A stretch of 64,000 nt of DNA from Firmicutes bacterium HGW-Firmicutes-7 (lineage in GTDB: Bacteria; Bacillota; Clostridia; Lachnospirales; Vallitaleaceae): the NCBI GenBank assembly GCA_002841375.1, contig PGZO01000012.1, forward strand, positions 1 through 64,000, given 5' to 3'. The notes under the pieces are model-generated. The model had not been told where the DNA came from. It made no database searches and saw nothing but the letters and a program-made list of their open reading frames with translations. Shown here in pieces: positions 44,034 to 53,586 of this stretch (the stretch's first letter is position 1; the number at the start of each line of letters is the position of its first letter). The translations under genes and the position numbers were made by a program.

Positions 44034-45218
44034 CTAGAGTTGTAACCATTTGAGTAACAACATTCTATCGCTAATTTGCTTATCAAAAGAACTGATACAA
44101 TGTATTTTTTCATTTATATTAAGATCTTTTCTGATAAATAAATTAATAAATATTCGATGAAACCAAGCGGCTGGCAATAAGAACCAATGTTTATTCACAT
44201 AGTTGTAACGATAGCGCATTTTTTTAGAGGAGGGGAACAACATTGTTAAAAATATTTTTAACTTTGAATTAGCTTGTTGATAATAGGGGAGTTGGATATG
44301 CCGAATGATGTTTTCAGAACTACCTTTTCCATAAACTCCACTGGATATAATATCTTTTTTAAGAATATTTATATAATGATTTATATTAGGATCAAGGCTA
44401 ATATTATTTATTGGTATATCAAGATCAAACCATTGTTGGATAATATGCATTAATGAAATTGCAAATCGCTGTAGTTGATAGTGACTTAATCGTTCCAATA
44501 AATGCTTATAGGCGTATTCACCATTTTTCAAGAGAAGATAAACATCAGCTACTTGTCTAAGTCCAAAACCACCGGTGGTTAGGTGCTTTGCCATATGCAT
44601 AAATAAATAAATAATGTGATCTTCGTCAGTAGGCCTATAAATAGGGATACCGTATTGCTCATAAAGTATTGAATTTTGCCTTAAATGAAATTCGAAATCT
44701 TGTAAATTGTTTAAATTTGTGTTATCAAAGAGGCTGTGATGAAGTTCTATGCTTATATACTTATCGTGAACGAGTGTGATATCCCATTTTGTTGATCCAC
44801 CTATCTTTTTGCGATATCCAAATACTTCAAAAATTTGTGCTGACTGATAAAAGTCTTCATTACGAACTAAAATATCTATGTCACCCATAAGCCTTAGTTC
44901 TTTTTTAGGATAAAGATTCATAAGGTAGAGGCCCTTCAAAGCAATTACTTTAATTCCTGCACAGTTTAGCTCTTTAAGGATTTGAAACACATATTGTATT
45001 CTGTTTATTTGTTGTATATGTGTAAAGTGTGCATTGGCTTGTACGTCTTTTAAGTATGCAGATTTTATGCTGGCGTATATCAACGTGTGAATTTGGTGAT
45101 CTTGTGCAAGATGATAAAAATCTAATAATTCGCTTTCGGATAATGTTAAAGGCTGAGTGGAATTAGCGTTAAGTGTAGATTTTAGAACTTTTATTAGCGA
45201 AATTTCTATTTCAGTCAT
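44034..45218 (-). CDS. Nucleotidyltransferase family protein (NTP_transf_5-like)
   Basis: 394 residues from ATG 45218 (MTEIEISLIKVLKS), preceded by GGGGG at 8 nt; the frame is open 40 codons further but without a ribosome-binding site. The catalytic pattern is IKVIALKGLYLMNLYPKKEL followed by RLMGDIDILV, where the two aspartates would bind metal. Proteins of this family are regular members of paeninodin-type lasso clusters and of exosortase/EPS-associated peptide systems, where they may add a nucleotidyl group. It precedes the exporter by 26 bp in a leftward operon. Confidence 0.82.
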   Translation of the reverse strand: MTEIEISLIKVLKSTLNANSTQPLTLSESELLDFYHLAQDHQIHTLIYASIKSAYLKDVQANAHFTHIQQINRIQYVFQILKELNCAGIKVIALKGLYLMNLYPKKELRLMGDIDILVRNEDFYQSAQIFEVFGYRKKIGGSTKWDITLVHDKYISIELHHSLFDNTNLNNLQDFEFHLRQNSILYEQYGIPIYRPTDEDHIIYLFMHMAKHLTTGGFGLRQVADVYLLLKNGEYAYKHLLERLSHYQLQRFAISLMHIIQQWFDLDIPINNISLDPNINHYINILKKDIISSGVYGKGSSENIIRHIQLPYYQQANSKLKIFLTMLFPSSKKMRYRYNYVNKHWFLLPAAWFHRIFINLFIRKDLNINEKIHCISSFDKQISDRMLLLKWLQL

Positions 45219-45561
45219 GGTATTTCCCCCTTTTATAGATTTGAAACGATTTATTTTTCTACATAGAAAGGTTATGCTTTTCTGTGAAGAATAGGATAAA
45301 GTGTTAGATGATATAAAAGCTATGTAACCTGCTGACAAACGTTTTGAATTATAGTATTAATTTTACTGTAAAGAGGAAATCGATGTCAATTAAAGTAAGG
45401 AACCGTATAGAGGAGGTGTTTTTATTAAAACCAATTATTTTCGCTATAATTTCTTAGACATAGACTTTTTATAACATAAATAAGTTGAAAAACACCAATT
45501 AATGAATCGAATAATGTCGATAAAATTATATAATATATTAAAATTATTATTAAAAATACAG
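45219..45561. other. Divergent intergenic region
   Basis: AT-rich DNA between the leftward nucleotidyltransferase operon and the rightward wzz operon. It holds one strong but orphan ribosome-binding site (AGGAGG, 45410-45415) followed by very short frames only: a 24-codon ATG frame at 45383 and an ATT-initiated 16-codon frame at 45424. Neither has recognisable similarity. Confidence 0.4.
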
Positions 45562-45590
45562 TTGTATAAATGGAAGAATGAGGTTATAAT
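45562..45590 (+). promoter_or_regulatory. Sigma-A promoter of the wzz-BY-kinase operon
   Basis: TTGTAT (45562-45567), 17-bp spacer, perfect TATAAT (45585-45590), 50 bp before the GTG start at 45640. Confidence 0.6.
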
Positions 45591-45639
45591 GATATTTATA
45601 TGTAACTTAATAAAATATTTAAAGGGAGGAGGATACTTT

Positions 45640-46329
45640 GTGGAAGACTACAAAAGAATAGATTTATTTGACTTGCTTCATATTATAGCAAAAAAAATCT
45701 GGTTAGTAATATTGTTAGTAATTGGCATGGCCACATTAGCAGCTTATGCATCAGAAAACTGGATTGAAACAGTTTATGAAGGAGAATCTGTGTTATTCAT
45801 TGGTAAAAGCAAAACCAACACAACATTAAGCCTTGACAATTATAATCTTGATGGTAAATTACTTTTAGACTATCAGCAATTAATTATGACAAGGCATATT
45901 ACTGAGTATGTTATAAATGATTATAAGCTCAATATATCTACGGAAGATTTTAGAGAAAGAATGAGTATCGAAGCTTTAGATGAATCAAGGTTTATCGCAA
46001 TAACCTATAGGGATAGTAATCCAGAAAAGGCAGCAATAATTACGAATTACTTAGCAACAACTTTAGTCAAAAAAGCCAGTGAAGTATTGGGGATTGGGAA
46101 CTTAGTAATTATTGATTATGCTGTTGTCCCAATAGAGCCGATTAGCCCGATCATTGAATTAAATATTGCTGTTGGGGCTTTAGTCGGGAGCATATTAAGT
46201 ATTATTATTTTGTTAATAGAGTATAGATTTGATAGAAGAATTAAATATCGATATAATTTAGAAAACTTTGGTATAACTGTTATGGGGTTTATTCCGAAGC
46301 ACTTTAAGGATAGGGAGCAACAAACATGA
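45640..46329 (+). CDS. Wzz/CapA-type chain-length determinant (polysaccharide co-polymerase)
   Basis: 229 residues from GTG 45640 (MEDYKRIDLFDLLHIIAKK), 7 nt after GGGAGGAGG; the longer open frame contains the promoter and is not coding. Two membrane helices (about 20-38 and 190-212) flank an extracytoplasmic coiled region, the layout of Wzz-domain activators of BY-kinases in Firmicutes, with the proline-containing VPIEPISPI segment before the second helix. It partners the next gene, which overlaps by 4 bp (ATGA), to control polymer length and export. Confidence 0.88.
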   Translation: MEDYKRIDLFDLLHIIAKKIWLVILLVIGMATLAAYASENWIETVYEGESVLFIGKSKTNTTLSLDNYNLDGKLLLDYQQLIMTRHITEYVINDYKLNISTEDFRERMSIEALDESRFIAITYRDSNPEKAAIITNYLATTLVKKASEVLGIGNLVIIDYAVVPIEPISPIIELNIAVGALVGSILSIIILLIEYRFDRRIKYRYNLENFGITVMGFIPKHFKDREQQT

Positions 46330-47015
46330 AAAAGTCATTGATTACAGCCATCAATGTTGAAGACATTGCATCTGAAGCTTACAGAGAGTTAAGAACAATT
46401 TTTCAATATAGAAATGAAGAAATGAATAAACAGGTAGTGTTAATAACCAGCTGTCATGACCGGGCTGGGAAAAGCACAGTATGTGCAAATCTTGGTATAA
46501 CTTTAGCGCAAAAGAAAAAAAAGATACTTATTATTGATGCTAATTTGAGAAAACCCAGACTAGACAGCCTGTTCGAAACAAAGAAAGAAAATGGTCTTTC
46601 AAAGGTAATTAAAAACTTTCAACAATTAGGTATAGTAAATGAAGAAAAGTTGATGGATGCTATTTTGAAAGTTAAAGAGGTGGAGGGGTTGTTTATTTTA
46701 CCATCTGGGCCTATTCAGGTTAATTCAACTGAGCTTATTGATTCTCAGGAAATGAAGAAAATAGTTGAGTTGCTTCGGCAGAAATTTGATCACATTTTAA
46801 TAGATTCACCATCTATTAAAAATGAATCAGATACAATTGTATTATCCCATTTTGTTGATGGAGTTATTTTGGTTGCAGAATATTTAAAGACAACAGATCT
46901 GGATATAATTTCTGCAATTGAGCATATAAAAAAAGTTGATGCACAAGTTATGGGTGTCGTGGTAACAAAGGCAAAGATAAAAAGACGCTTAAGAAATAAA
47001 ACATCTGTTGGATAA
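46326..47015 (+). CDS. CpsD/CapB-type bacterial tyrosine kinase
   Basis: A 229-residue cytosolic P-loop ATPase of the BY-kinase family: an N-terminal AYRELRTIFQY activator helix, Walker A-like SCHDRAGKST (around 43-52), Walker A' ILIIDANLRKPRL, and Walker B HILIDSPS. Two features are atypical. The P-loop lacks the usual PGEGKS glycine (DRAGKS instead). The C-terminus KAKIKRRLRNKTSVG has no tyrosine cluster for autophosphorylation. Either it phosphorylates another target or works only as a scaffold ATPase. No CpsB phosphatase is present. Confidence 0.88.
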   Translation: MKKSLITAINVEDIASEAYRELRTIFQYRNEEMNKQVVLITSCHDRAGKSTVCANLGITLAQKKKKILIIDANLRKPRLDSLFETKKENGLSKVIKNFQQLGIVNEEKLMDAILKVKEVEGLFILPSGPIQVNSTELIDSQEMKKIVELLRQKFDHILIDSPSIKNESDTIVLSHFVDGVILVAEYLKTTDLDIISAIEHIKKVDAQVMGVVVTKAKIKRRLRNKTSVG

Positions 47016-47040
47016 AAAAACAAAGTTGGGGCGTGAGTTT

Positions 47041-48567
47041 ATGAAGGTCTATAGAATATTAATAATAATAGTAGGTATTGCTGTACTTTTAAGTATATTA
47101 ACATTAAAAGAAAAAAATGAGGATATAACGATAGAAGCACCAATTACTCCGATTAAGGCCGTTGATACAAGTGATGAGGTTGTTAATTATGAAGAATATT
47201 CGCTGACCTTAGATGCTGAAGAACCTTATATTAATATTATGGAGTTTGGTGCCATACCTAATGATGGGCTAGATGATTCGGCAAGTATTAATCAAGCAAT
47301 TATTGAGGCAGTCAATAGAGGGATTAAAGTAATTGTACTACCATCAGGTGAATTACATATCTCTGATACAATTATTCTTGAACATAATATATCTTTAATG
47401 GGTAGTGGCGATACAAATATAATTATATTAAATGAACTTGAAGCCTTATTTGATATTACGGAAGTTTCTCATATTAAATTATGTGGTATTACAATAGATA
47501 ATAAGAATTTTAAGTTGCATGATATTATTTATGGAGTTGGTGCAAAAGCATCAGAGGATGTGGTTATCGAACATATTCATTCTAGTAACGGGGGCAGGAG
47601 CTTTATCTATGTAAAGAATATACAAAATCTTTCTCTTAGTAATAATATAATTAAAGATACTTCCTATAGAGCTATGAATATATATAATCCTAATAACCTA
47701 ACGATTGATAGCAACTCGGTAGATACCAACGCTAGTGATTTTGGTATTAACGTTGAGGCTGGATCTGTTGGCGTATATGAAATGAAAGATGTATTTATTA
47801 CGAATAATGTGGTAAAAAACACGGAGGATGGGGGTATTACAGTTCGAGCATTAAGAAATTCTATGCACAGTATTATAATTAGTAACAATAAAATCATTAA
47901 TACTGGGAAAGCGGCAATTAAGGCAACAATTGAAGTTGGATATGAAAATACAAGCTTATATAATATTAAAATTTATGAAAATGAGATTAATCGGTTTGCT
48001 AATAATTATAAAGAAGCGGGGATTACTGTGTCCGATTACAATGGAAAAATGAATGTGTATGATGCAGAAGTATATAATAATACAATAATTGGAACAGGCA
48101 ATTCTTTTTATGGAATGAGATTTCAGGGGTCAAAAAATATAAGGGTACATAATAATACGCTTAAAGACGGTTTTCTGGATTCGGGAATTTTGGTTGAAAA
48201 TTCAAAAGATATCATTTTGGAAAACAATTTGGTTCAAGACAGCTGTATTCAAAAAAAAGCAAATGTTATTCAAGGTGGGGTTTTGCTGAGTATGTCGGAA
48301 AATTGTACGTTGCTTGGCAACACGATTAAAAATAATGGAACTAAAAGTAATCCAGCAATCGGTATTTTGGTTTATCGCACCATAAAAAGTGAAATATCTA
48401 ATAATTATATTTTTGAAGATTTAGATGAGAAAAGTCAAAAACATGCCATTTATGAATCAGATGAGGGTGGAAGTGAAAACTGGAGTAAAGAAAATGTATT
48501 TATAAACAATTATCTAAGTGATGAAGGTAATATTGTTATTTCTGAAAGGTCTGTCTATAAGCCTTAG
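47041..48567 (+). CDS. Membrane-anchored parallel beta-helix protein
   Basis: 508 residues from ATG 47041 (MKVYRILIIIVGIAVLL), after GGGGCGTGAG; a TTG 33 bp earlier is less likely. An N-terminal signal anchor is followed by a short linker and a pectate-lyase-type beta-helix starting with EFGAIPNDGLDDSASINQAI (around 71-90). The helix repeats include VVKNTEDGGITVRALRNSMH and IINTGKAAIKATIEV, near-identical in pattern to the helices at 29112 and 51428. Likely an extracytoplasmic lyase, hydrolase or epimerase acting on the EPS. It sits between BY-kinase and polymerase genes. Confidence 0.8.
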   Translation: MKVYRILIIIVGIAVLLSILTLKEKNEDITIEAPITPIKAVDTSDEVVNYEEYSLTLDAEEPYINIMEFGAIPNDGLDDSASINQAIIEAVNRGIKVIVLPSGELHISDTIILEHNISLMGSGDTNIIILNELEALFDITEVSHIKLCGITIDNKNFKLHDIIYGVGAKASEDVVIEHIHSSNGGRSFIYVKNIQNLSLSNNIIKDTSYRAMNIYNPNNLTIDSNSVDTNASDFGINVEAGSVGVYEMKDVFITNNVVKNTEDGGITVRALRNSMHSIIISNNKIINTGKAAIKATIEVGYENTSLYNIKIYENEINRFANNYKEAGITVSDYNGKMNVYDAEVYNNTIIGTGNSFYGMRFQGSKNIRVHNNTLKDGFLDSGILVENSKDIILENNLVQDSCIQKKANVIQGGVLLSMSENCTLLGNTIKNNGTKSNPAIGILVYRTIKSEISNNYIFEDLDEKSQKHAIYESDEGGSENWSKENVFINNYLSDEGNIVISERSVYKP

Positions 48568-48636
48568 AGGATAGAAAGAAGCCGAGATTCTCTGTTATTG
48601 ACTGACTTTTATAAAAAACGAAATGTCTAATAAAAG

Positions 48637-49914
48637 ATGATGGTGAAAAAAATGTTGAAAAAAAATTTAGTATACCTATTTATGGTTCTATTAGTTGTAA
48701 GGCCGGTGTTCTCAATACTTGATGGAATATATGATGTTATTGGATTGATTAGTGTGTTGCTAATATTAACAGTATTAATGATTGTTAATCACATTTTAAG
48801 TAGATTATCTGTAGTAGATTATATATTTCTGCTAATGTATCTGCTTACCTGGATTGTTGAATTATGCATTTACCGAAACTATTTCGAAAGCCTAGATCAT
48901 GGACTTAAAGTTTTGCTAGTAATAGAAATGATCATCTTTTTAGCTCATGATGAAAATATATACATATTAATGAGTTTAATGCAAACTATTTGGGTAAGAA
49001 TCTTATTGACTATACAATTACTTATTATAAGTGCTGTTTTTTTTGTTCAGTTACTGAACGGATATGGATATAAAAAAATATGGGGAGATCAGTACTTTGT
49101 TAGCTTTCTATCTAGCGCGCATGTTCTCAGTTATTTGCTCATTTTATTAATGGCTATTTGTTTGTATTTATATACCATGAATCCAAAACCTCATTATATT
49201 GCATTCATATGCTATTTAGTTGTTATTCAACAATTTACTGGTGTTCGAGCTATCTTTATTGCAATTTTGTTTTTAGTTGGACTGACGGTGTATTGTGTTT
49301 TTAAAAGACGTAAAAAACAATATTTTATACTTTTTATTTCTGCATTATGTAGTATTATTTTTTGCATAATTATTACTGGAATTTGGGTTCAAATTCCTAT
49401 GGCGAAGAAAATGATATATCGAGTGGATACTGAAACAGTTGATGGGGGAAGAACAACTTTCTGGGTACAGAACTTGGTTTCATATACACAATTTGATTTT
49501 TCGGAAAAATTAACAGGTAAAAGCTTTCTATATCCATACCAGAATAATTTTCAAATATCAGGTATGTATATTTGGAGTCATAATGATTTCATTAATATAC
49601 TATTATCATTAGGTGCTTTCGGGCTTATTGCATATCTATTTTTTTATATAAAATTTTTAGTGTATTTACATAAAAAAATCACAAGCTTACCTTGGACTCT
49701 TACGGTTTTGTTTTTGCTTTGTATTCCTTTATTAAATGGATTTTATAATTATCCAGATATGGCATTTTCACTAGCATTTTTGACGCTGGTGTTTTTGAAA
49801 GACAAACAGGAAGCAGCTGAAATTGCTCCTGAAGAGAGGGAAATTGACATTCAAGAAAAAAGAGTATATTTGCTGCATAAGCAGGAATGCTATAAAATTA
49901 AAAAAGTACGCTAG
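48637..49914 (+). CDS. O-antigen/EPS polymerase, Wzy-like
   Basis: A 425-residue very hydrophobic protein with about ten to twelve membrane helices and a larger extracytoplasmic loop with GGRTTFWVQNL and the SHNDFINILLSLGAFGL motif (around 312-328), the pattern of O-antigen ligase/polymerase (Wzy_C) proteins. It would polymerise lipid-linked repeat units on the outer face of the membrane. The start may be ATG 48637 or ATG 48652, the latter with GGTGA at better spacing. It precedes the flippase gene. Confidence 0.82.
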   Translation: MMVKKMLKKNLVYLFMVLLVVRPVFSILDGIYDVIGLISVLLILTVLMIVNHILSRLSVVDYIFLLMYLLTWIVELCIYRNYFESLDHGLKVLLVIEMIIFLAHDENIYILMSLMQTIWVRILLTIQLLIISAVFFVQLLNGYGYKKIWGDQYFVSFLSSAHVLSYLLILLMAICLYLYTMNPKPHYIAFICYLVVIQQFTGVRAIFIAILFLVGLTVYCVFKRRKKQYFILFISALCSIIFCIIITGIWVQIPMAKKMIYRVDTETVDGGRTTFWVQNLVSYTQFDFSEKLTGKSFLYPYQNNFQISGMYIWSHNDFINILLSLGAFGLIAYLFFYIKFLVYLHKKITSLPWTLTVLFLLCIPLLNGFYNYPDMAFSLAFLTLVFLKDKQEAAEIAPEEREIDIQEKRVYLLHKQECYKIKKVR

Positions 49915-49944
49915 TATAAAATTATCATTAAAGGAGGTAGAATA

Positions 49945-51441
49945 TTGAAAACTATTAAGCGTGAATTGATAAATGGCGTTAAGATCACCTTAATATCTAA
50001 ATATAGTAATGTCTTAGTCCAAATCATTCTTGGTATTATCTTAGCAAGATTGCTATCTCCAGAAGAATTTGGTGTAGCTGCAGTAATTATGATTCTCGTC
50101 ACTTTTTTTTCTTTATTAGCAGATATGGGAATTGGGCCTGCAGTAATACAACATAAGCAATTGAGCAAGGGAGATATTGAGAGGATATTTTTCTTTTCAG
50201 TTATTCTTGCATTTATACTAGGTCTTATATTTTTATTGTGTGCGGATTTAATCGCTTTTTTTTATAAAAATAAAATTTATATTCAGATGGCTAGGTACCT
50301 TTCAATCAACATCATGTTTTTTACGATGTTAATTGTACCAAAAGCCATTATTACTAGAAATAAAAATTTTACCGTAATAGGTATTGTTGAAGTTGGCGTT
50401 AATATCATAGCAGGTACGGTAGCAGTAATATTAGCATTAAAAGGAGCAAGTTACTATTCAATTATTGTGAAAAGTATTATTACCAGTATGCTAGCTTTTT
50501 TATTATATTATAAGTTTGCGAAGATTAGATTTCGAATTCCAAGTCTCTATAATATGAAGAAATCTTTAAAAAAAATTATGGAGTTTTCTATTTTCCAATT
50601 TTTCTTTAACGTCATTAATTATTTTTCTAGGAACATGGATAATATTTTAATAGGTAAGTATATGGGGTTAAAAGCGTTAGGATTTTATGATATAAGTTAT
50701 AAGTTAATGTTATATCCTATTACTACTTTTAGACAAGTATTGAATCCTGTTATTGTGCCAGTACTTAAGGATTATCAAGACGATCATATAAACGTCTATA
50801 AAACATATAAAAAGATTTTATTGGTGTTAACAACAGTAGGTGCAATGTTAAGCGTTATGCTTTATTTTACGGCATATGAGATCATATTTATACTCTATGG
50901 AAAACAATGGTTAGGTAGTGTTCCAGTTTTTGAAATTCTGGCATTTTCTATCGGGATTCAAATGGCATTATCAAGTGCAGGAAGTATTTTTCAAGTAGTA
51001 GGTTGTACTAAGGAGTTGTTTTTAAGTGGTGTGCTAGGGTCATTTATTATGCTGATCGCAATAGTCGTTGGCGTCATGCAACAGAATCTAATTGCTGTTG
51101 CAATCTGTGTTGTAACTGGATATTGTCTTGACTTTTTTTTAGCATTTTACATTTTAATTAAATGTGTTTTAAAACAATCCTTTATGGATTTTTTGTTAAA
51201 TTTAATAAAGCCAATCTTATTTATGATTATTATGGGAGGATTTATGTCCTTTAGTAGAATGATTGCCTACGAAAATGTTTATCTGCTCTTTTTTATAAAA
51301 TTAATGATGGGAGGAGTGGGTATGATCATTGGATTATTTGTAACGGGTTTAACAAAGGACTTAGGGATGCTTTTAATGAAGGAAAGGAAGCCTACATTAA
51401 CTAGTAACGTTAACTTAGGAGGAGCGTATGAAAAAATTTAG
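49945..51441 (+). CDS. Lipid-linked oligosaccharide flippase, Wzx-like (MOP superfamily)
   Basis: A 498-residue membrane protein with TTG start 7 nt after AAAGGAGG. About fourteen membrane helices are predicted; the N-terminus shows LIQIILGIILARLLSPEEFGV and ADMGIGPAVIQHK, typical of polysaccharide biosynthesis (PST/Wzx) flippases. It moves undecaprenyl-diphosphate repeat units across the membrane for Wzy. It overlaps the downstream SLH/beta-helix gene by 14 bp. Confidence 0.9.
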   Translation: MKTIKRELINGVKITLISKYSNVLVQIILGIILARLLSPEEFGVAAVIMILVTFFSLLADMGIGPAVIQHKQLSKGDIERIFFFSVILAFILGLIFLLCADLIAFFYKNKIYIQMARYLSINIMFFTMLIVPKAIITRNKNFTVIGIVEVGVNIIAGTVAVILALKGASYYSIIVKSIITSMLAFLLYYKFAKIRFRIPSLYNMKKSLKKIMEFSIFQFFFNVINYFSRNMDNILIGKYMGLKALGFYDISYKLMLYPITTFRQVLNPVIVPVLKDYQDDHINVYKTYKKILLVLTTVGAMLSVMLYFTAYEIIFILYGKQWLGSVPVFEILAFSIGIQMALSSAGSIFQVVGCTKELFLSGVLGSFIMLIAIVVGVMQQNLIAVAICVVTGYCLDFFLAFYILIKCVLKQSFMDFLLNLIKPILFMIIMGGFMSFSRMIAYENVYLLFFIKLMMGGVGMIIGLFVTGLTKDLGMLLMKERKPTLTSNVNLGGAYEKI

Positions 51442-53428
51442 TTTAGTTATGGGCATTGTGTGTGTTGTATTATTAATTGGTATCAATATTATATATGCAT
51501 CTAATACAGCAGAAGATGAGAAGAAAACGGCAGCTTATTTAAAAGAAATTGGTGTTTTTGTCGGTAGTAATAGTGGATTTGAACTTGATCGTAAGCCAAC
51601 TCGAATTGAAGGAATCGTATTATTAATACGATTGCTTGGTAAAGAAGGAGAAGTATTAGCTGAAAAAAATATTTCCTCAAGTTTTAATGATGTGCCACAA
51701 TGGGCGATTCCTTATGCAGAATATGCGTATAGCAATGGCATTACTAAGGGCATTGGAAAGGGGAAATTTGGAAGTGCTCAAGTGTTAAGTGCGGCGGAGT
51801 ATATGACCTTTGTACTGCGGGCATTGGGTTATGATGATTCAAAAGGGGATTTTTCCTGGGATAATTCCGTAAACAAGGCAGTAGCGTTAGGCATTATTGA
51901 CAAGAGTAATTCATCACAAGTTATTAATTCATTTGATCGAGGTAAAGTTGTGCTCATCTCTCATAAGGCATTACAGACAAAAAAGAAAGGCACTAATATT
52001 CGTTTAATTGATGAGCTAGTGACCAAAGGATATATTGATGTAGATAAACTCGGTAAAGCTGGATTCCTAGAAAAATCTTCAGGAACTGAATTGAATATAT
52101 TAGATTTTGGGGCTATACCTAATGATGGTGGTGACGATTCAGATGCAATAAGGACTGCTATGTTTGTATTAGAAAAGTCGAATTATAATACCATATTCAT
52201 TCCAAATGGTGTATTTGATATTGGAAGTACAATTATATTAAAAAACGGTGTTATAATTAGAGGTGGAGAAGAGACGACTTTATTAGTTAAAGCAAATATA
52301 AAGCAACTATTTGATATTAGCAAATGCTCAAATGTTACAATGAAGGATATGAAAATTGATAATAACGGATATTTAAAGCATTATGTAATATTTGGTGTTA
52401 GCACTGAAGTTAAAGAAAACATTACTATTCATAATATTACATCAGTAAATGGTGGGTACAACTTTCTCTACACGAAGAATATTAAGTATTTTAAAGTAAC
52501 GAATAATAAAGTATATAATACCTTTCACAGAGGTATGAATATGTATAATCCTTACGATATACTCGTAGAGGGGAATTTGGTGGATACAACCCAACATCAA
52601 TTTGGCATTAGTATAGAAGGTGGAAATTCATCAGTATTTGAACAAAAAAAAATCGTTGTTAAAAACAATACAATTAAAAATGTGGAAGATGGTGGGTTGG
52701 CTATTAGAGCTTTGAATTCTTCATTAGCTGATATATCAGTTATGAATAACACAATATTAAACGTAGGTAAGGCTGGAATTAAAGTAACAATTGAAGTAAA
52801 TTTTGATGGTACAAAAATTTCTAATATTAAGGTCTCGGATAACGTCATTAATGGCTTTGCAAATAATTATGCGGAGGCAGGAATCACAGTTTCAGATTAT
52901 AATGGCAAGCAAAATGTTTATAATGCTGAAATAGTAAATAACTTAATTACTGGCGGTGGAAAGTCCGTGTACGGTATTCGAGTGCAAAACTCAAAAGACA
53001 TTAAGGTCAATCAAAATACAATTAAAGGCACATTTCTAGATTCAGGACTATTATTTGAAGGAAGTGCTTATGTGCTTGCAGCGAATAATATTATTGAAGA
53101 TTCAGCGGTGACCCACTATGCGCCATATCAAGGAGGGATCCTTGTTAGTATGTCAAATAACATCACCCTTGATAATAATACTGTCAAAAATTCAGGGAGT
53201 AAAGACAACAAGGTGAATGGTATTCTAATATATAGATCTTCCAATAATGTAGTGAAGAACAATACAATAACAGACACTAGAAATGAACCATTTCAACTCT
53301 ATCCGATATTTGAATCCGATGGAGGAGGACCTGGAAAATGGAGCGAGAATAATACGTTTATTAATAATTCGTATTCTTCAAACTATTATGATCACGCAGT
53401 TGTAACCGATAGGTCTAAGATAGAATGA
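51428..53428 (+). CDS. S-layer-homology protein with parallel beta-helix
   Basis: A 666-residue exported protein: signal peptide (1-24), then S-layer homology-type repeats (about 30-210; SFNDVPQWAIPYAEYAYSNG followed by ITKGIGKGKFG), which bind pyruvylated wall polymer. A pectate-lyase-type beta-helix begins with LDFGAIPNDGGDDSDAIRTA (around 225-244) and shows VEDGGLAIRALNSS and NVGKAGIKVTIEV. Third member of the local beta-helix family. Its location in the EPS operon, translationally coupled to the flippase gene, suggests an EPS-modifying enzyme or polymer-binding protein held at the wall. AGGAGGAG upstream. Confidence 0.85.
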   Translation: MKKFSLVMGIVCVVLLIGINIIYASNTAEDEKKTAAYLKEIGVFVGSNSGFELDRKPTRIEGIVLLIRLLGKEGEVLAEKNISSSFNDVPQWAIPYAEYAYSNGITKGIGKGKFGSAQVLSAAEYMTFVLRALGYDDSKGDFSWDNSVNKAVALGIIDKSNSSQVINSFDRGKVVLISHKALQTKKKGTNIRLIDELVTKGYIDVDKLGKAGFLEKSSGTELNILDFGAIPNDGGDDSDAIRTAMFVLEKSNYNTIFIPNGVFDIGSTIILKNGVIIRGGEETTLLVKANIKQLFDISKCSNVTMKDMKIDNNGYLKHYVIFGVSTEVKENITIHNITSVNGGYNFLYTKNIKYFKVTNNKVYNTFHRGMNMYNPYDILVEGNLVDTTQHQFGISIEGGNSSVFEQKKIVVKNNTIKNVEDGGLAIRALNSSLADISVMNNTILNVGKAGIKVTIEVNFDGTKISNIKVSDNVINGFANNYAEAGITVSDYNGKQNVYNAEIVNNLITGGGKSVYGIRVQNSKDIKVNQNTIKGTFLDSGLLFEGSAYVLAANNIIEDSAVTHYAPYQGGILVSMSNNITLDNNTVKNSGSKDNKVNGILIYRSSNNVVKNNTITDTRNEPFQLYPIFESDGGGPGKWSENNTFINNSYSSNYYDHAVVTDRSKIE

Positions 53429-53586
53429 GTAAGTATAAGGGAGTATATGTAATAATGTGCCGACACAACGGCTAATATGTAAATAAAAAGAGTAATATAA
53501 TAACAAAAAAACGTGTACTTATAATTGTTAGTATGATACAATTAGTAAAGAAAAAAGGCATGGTCCATGAGCGTGCGGAGGGAATT

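Noticed and set aside
45502-45639. Longer N-terminus for the Wzz-like protein
   Set aside because: The region contains the predicted promoter (TTGTAT/TATAAT) and lacks a ribosome-binding site; GTG 45640 follows GGGAGGAGG.
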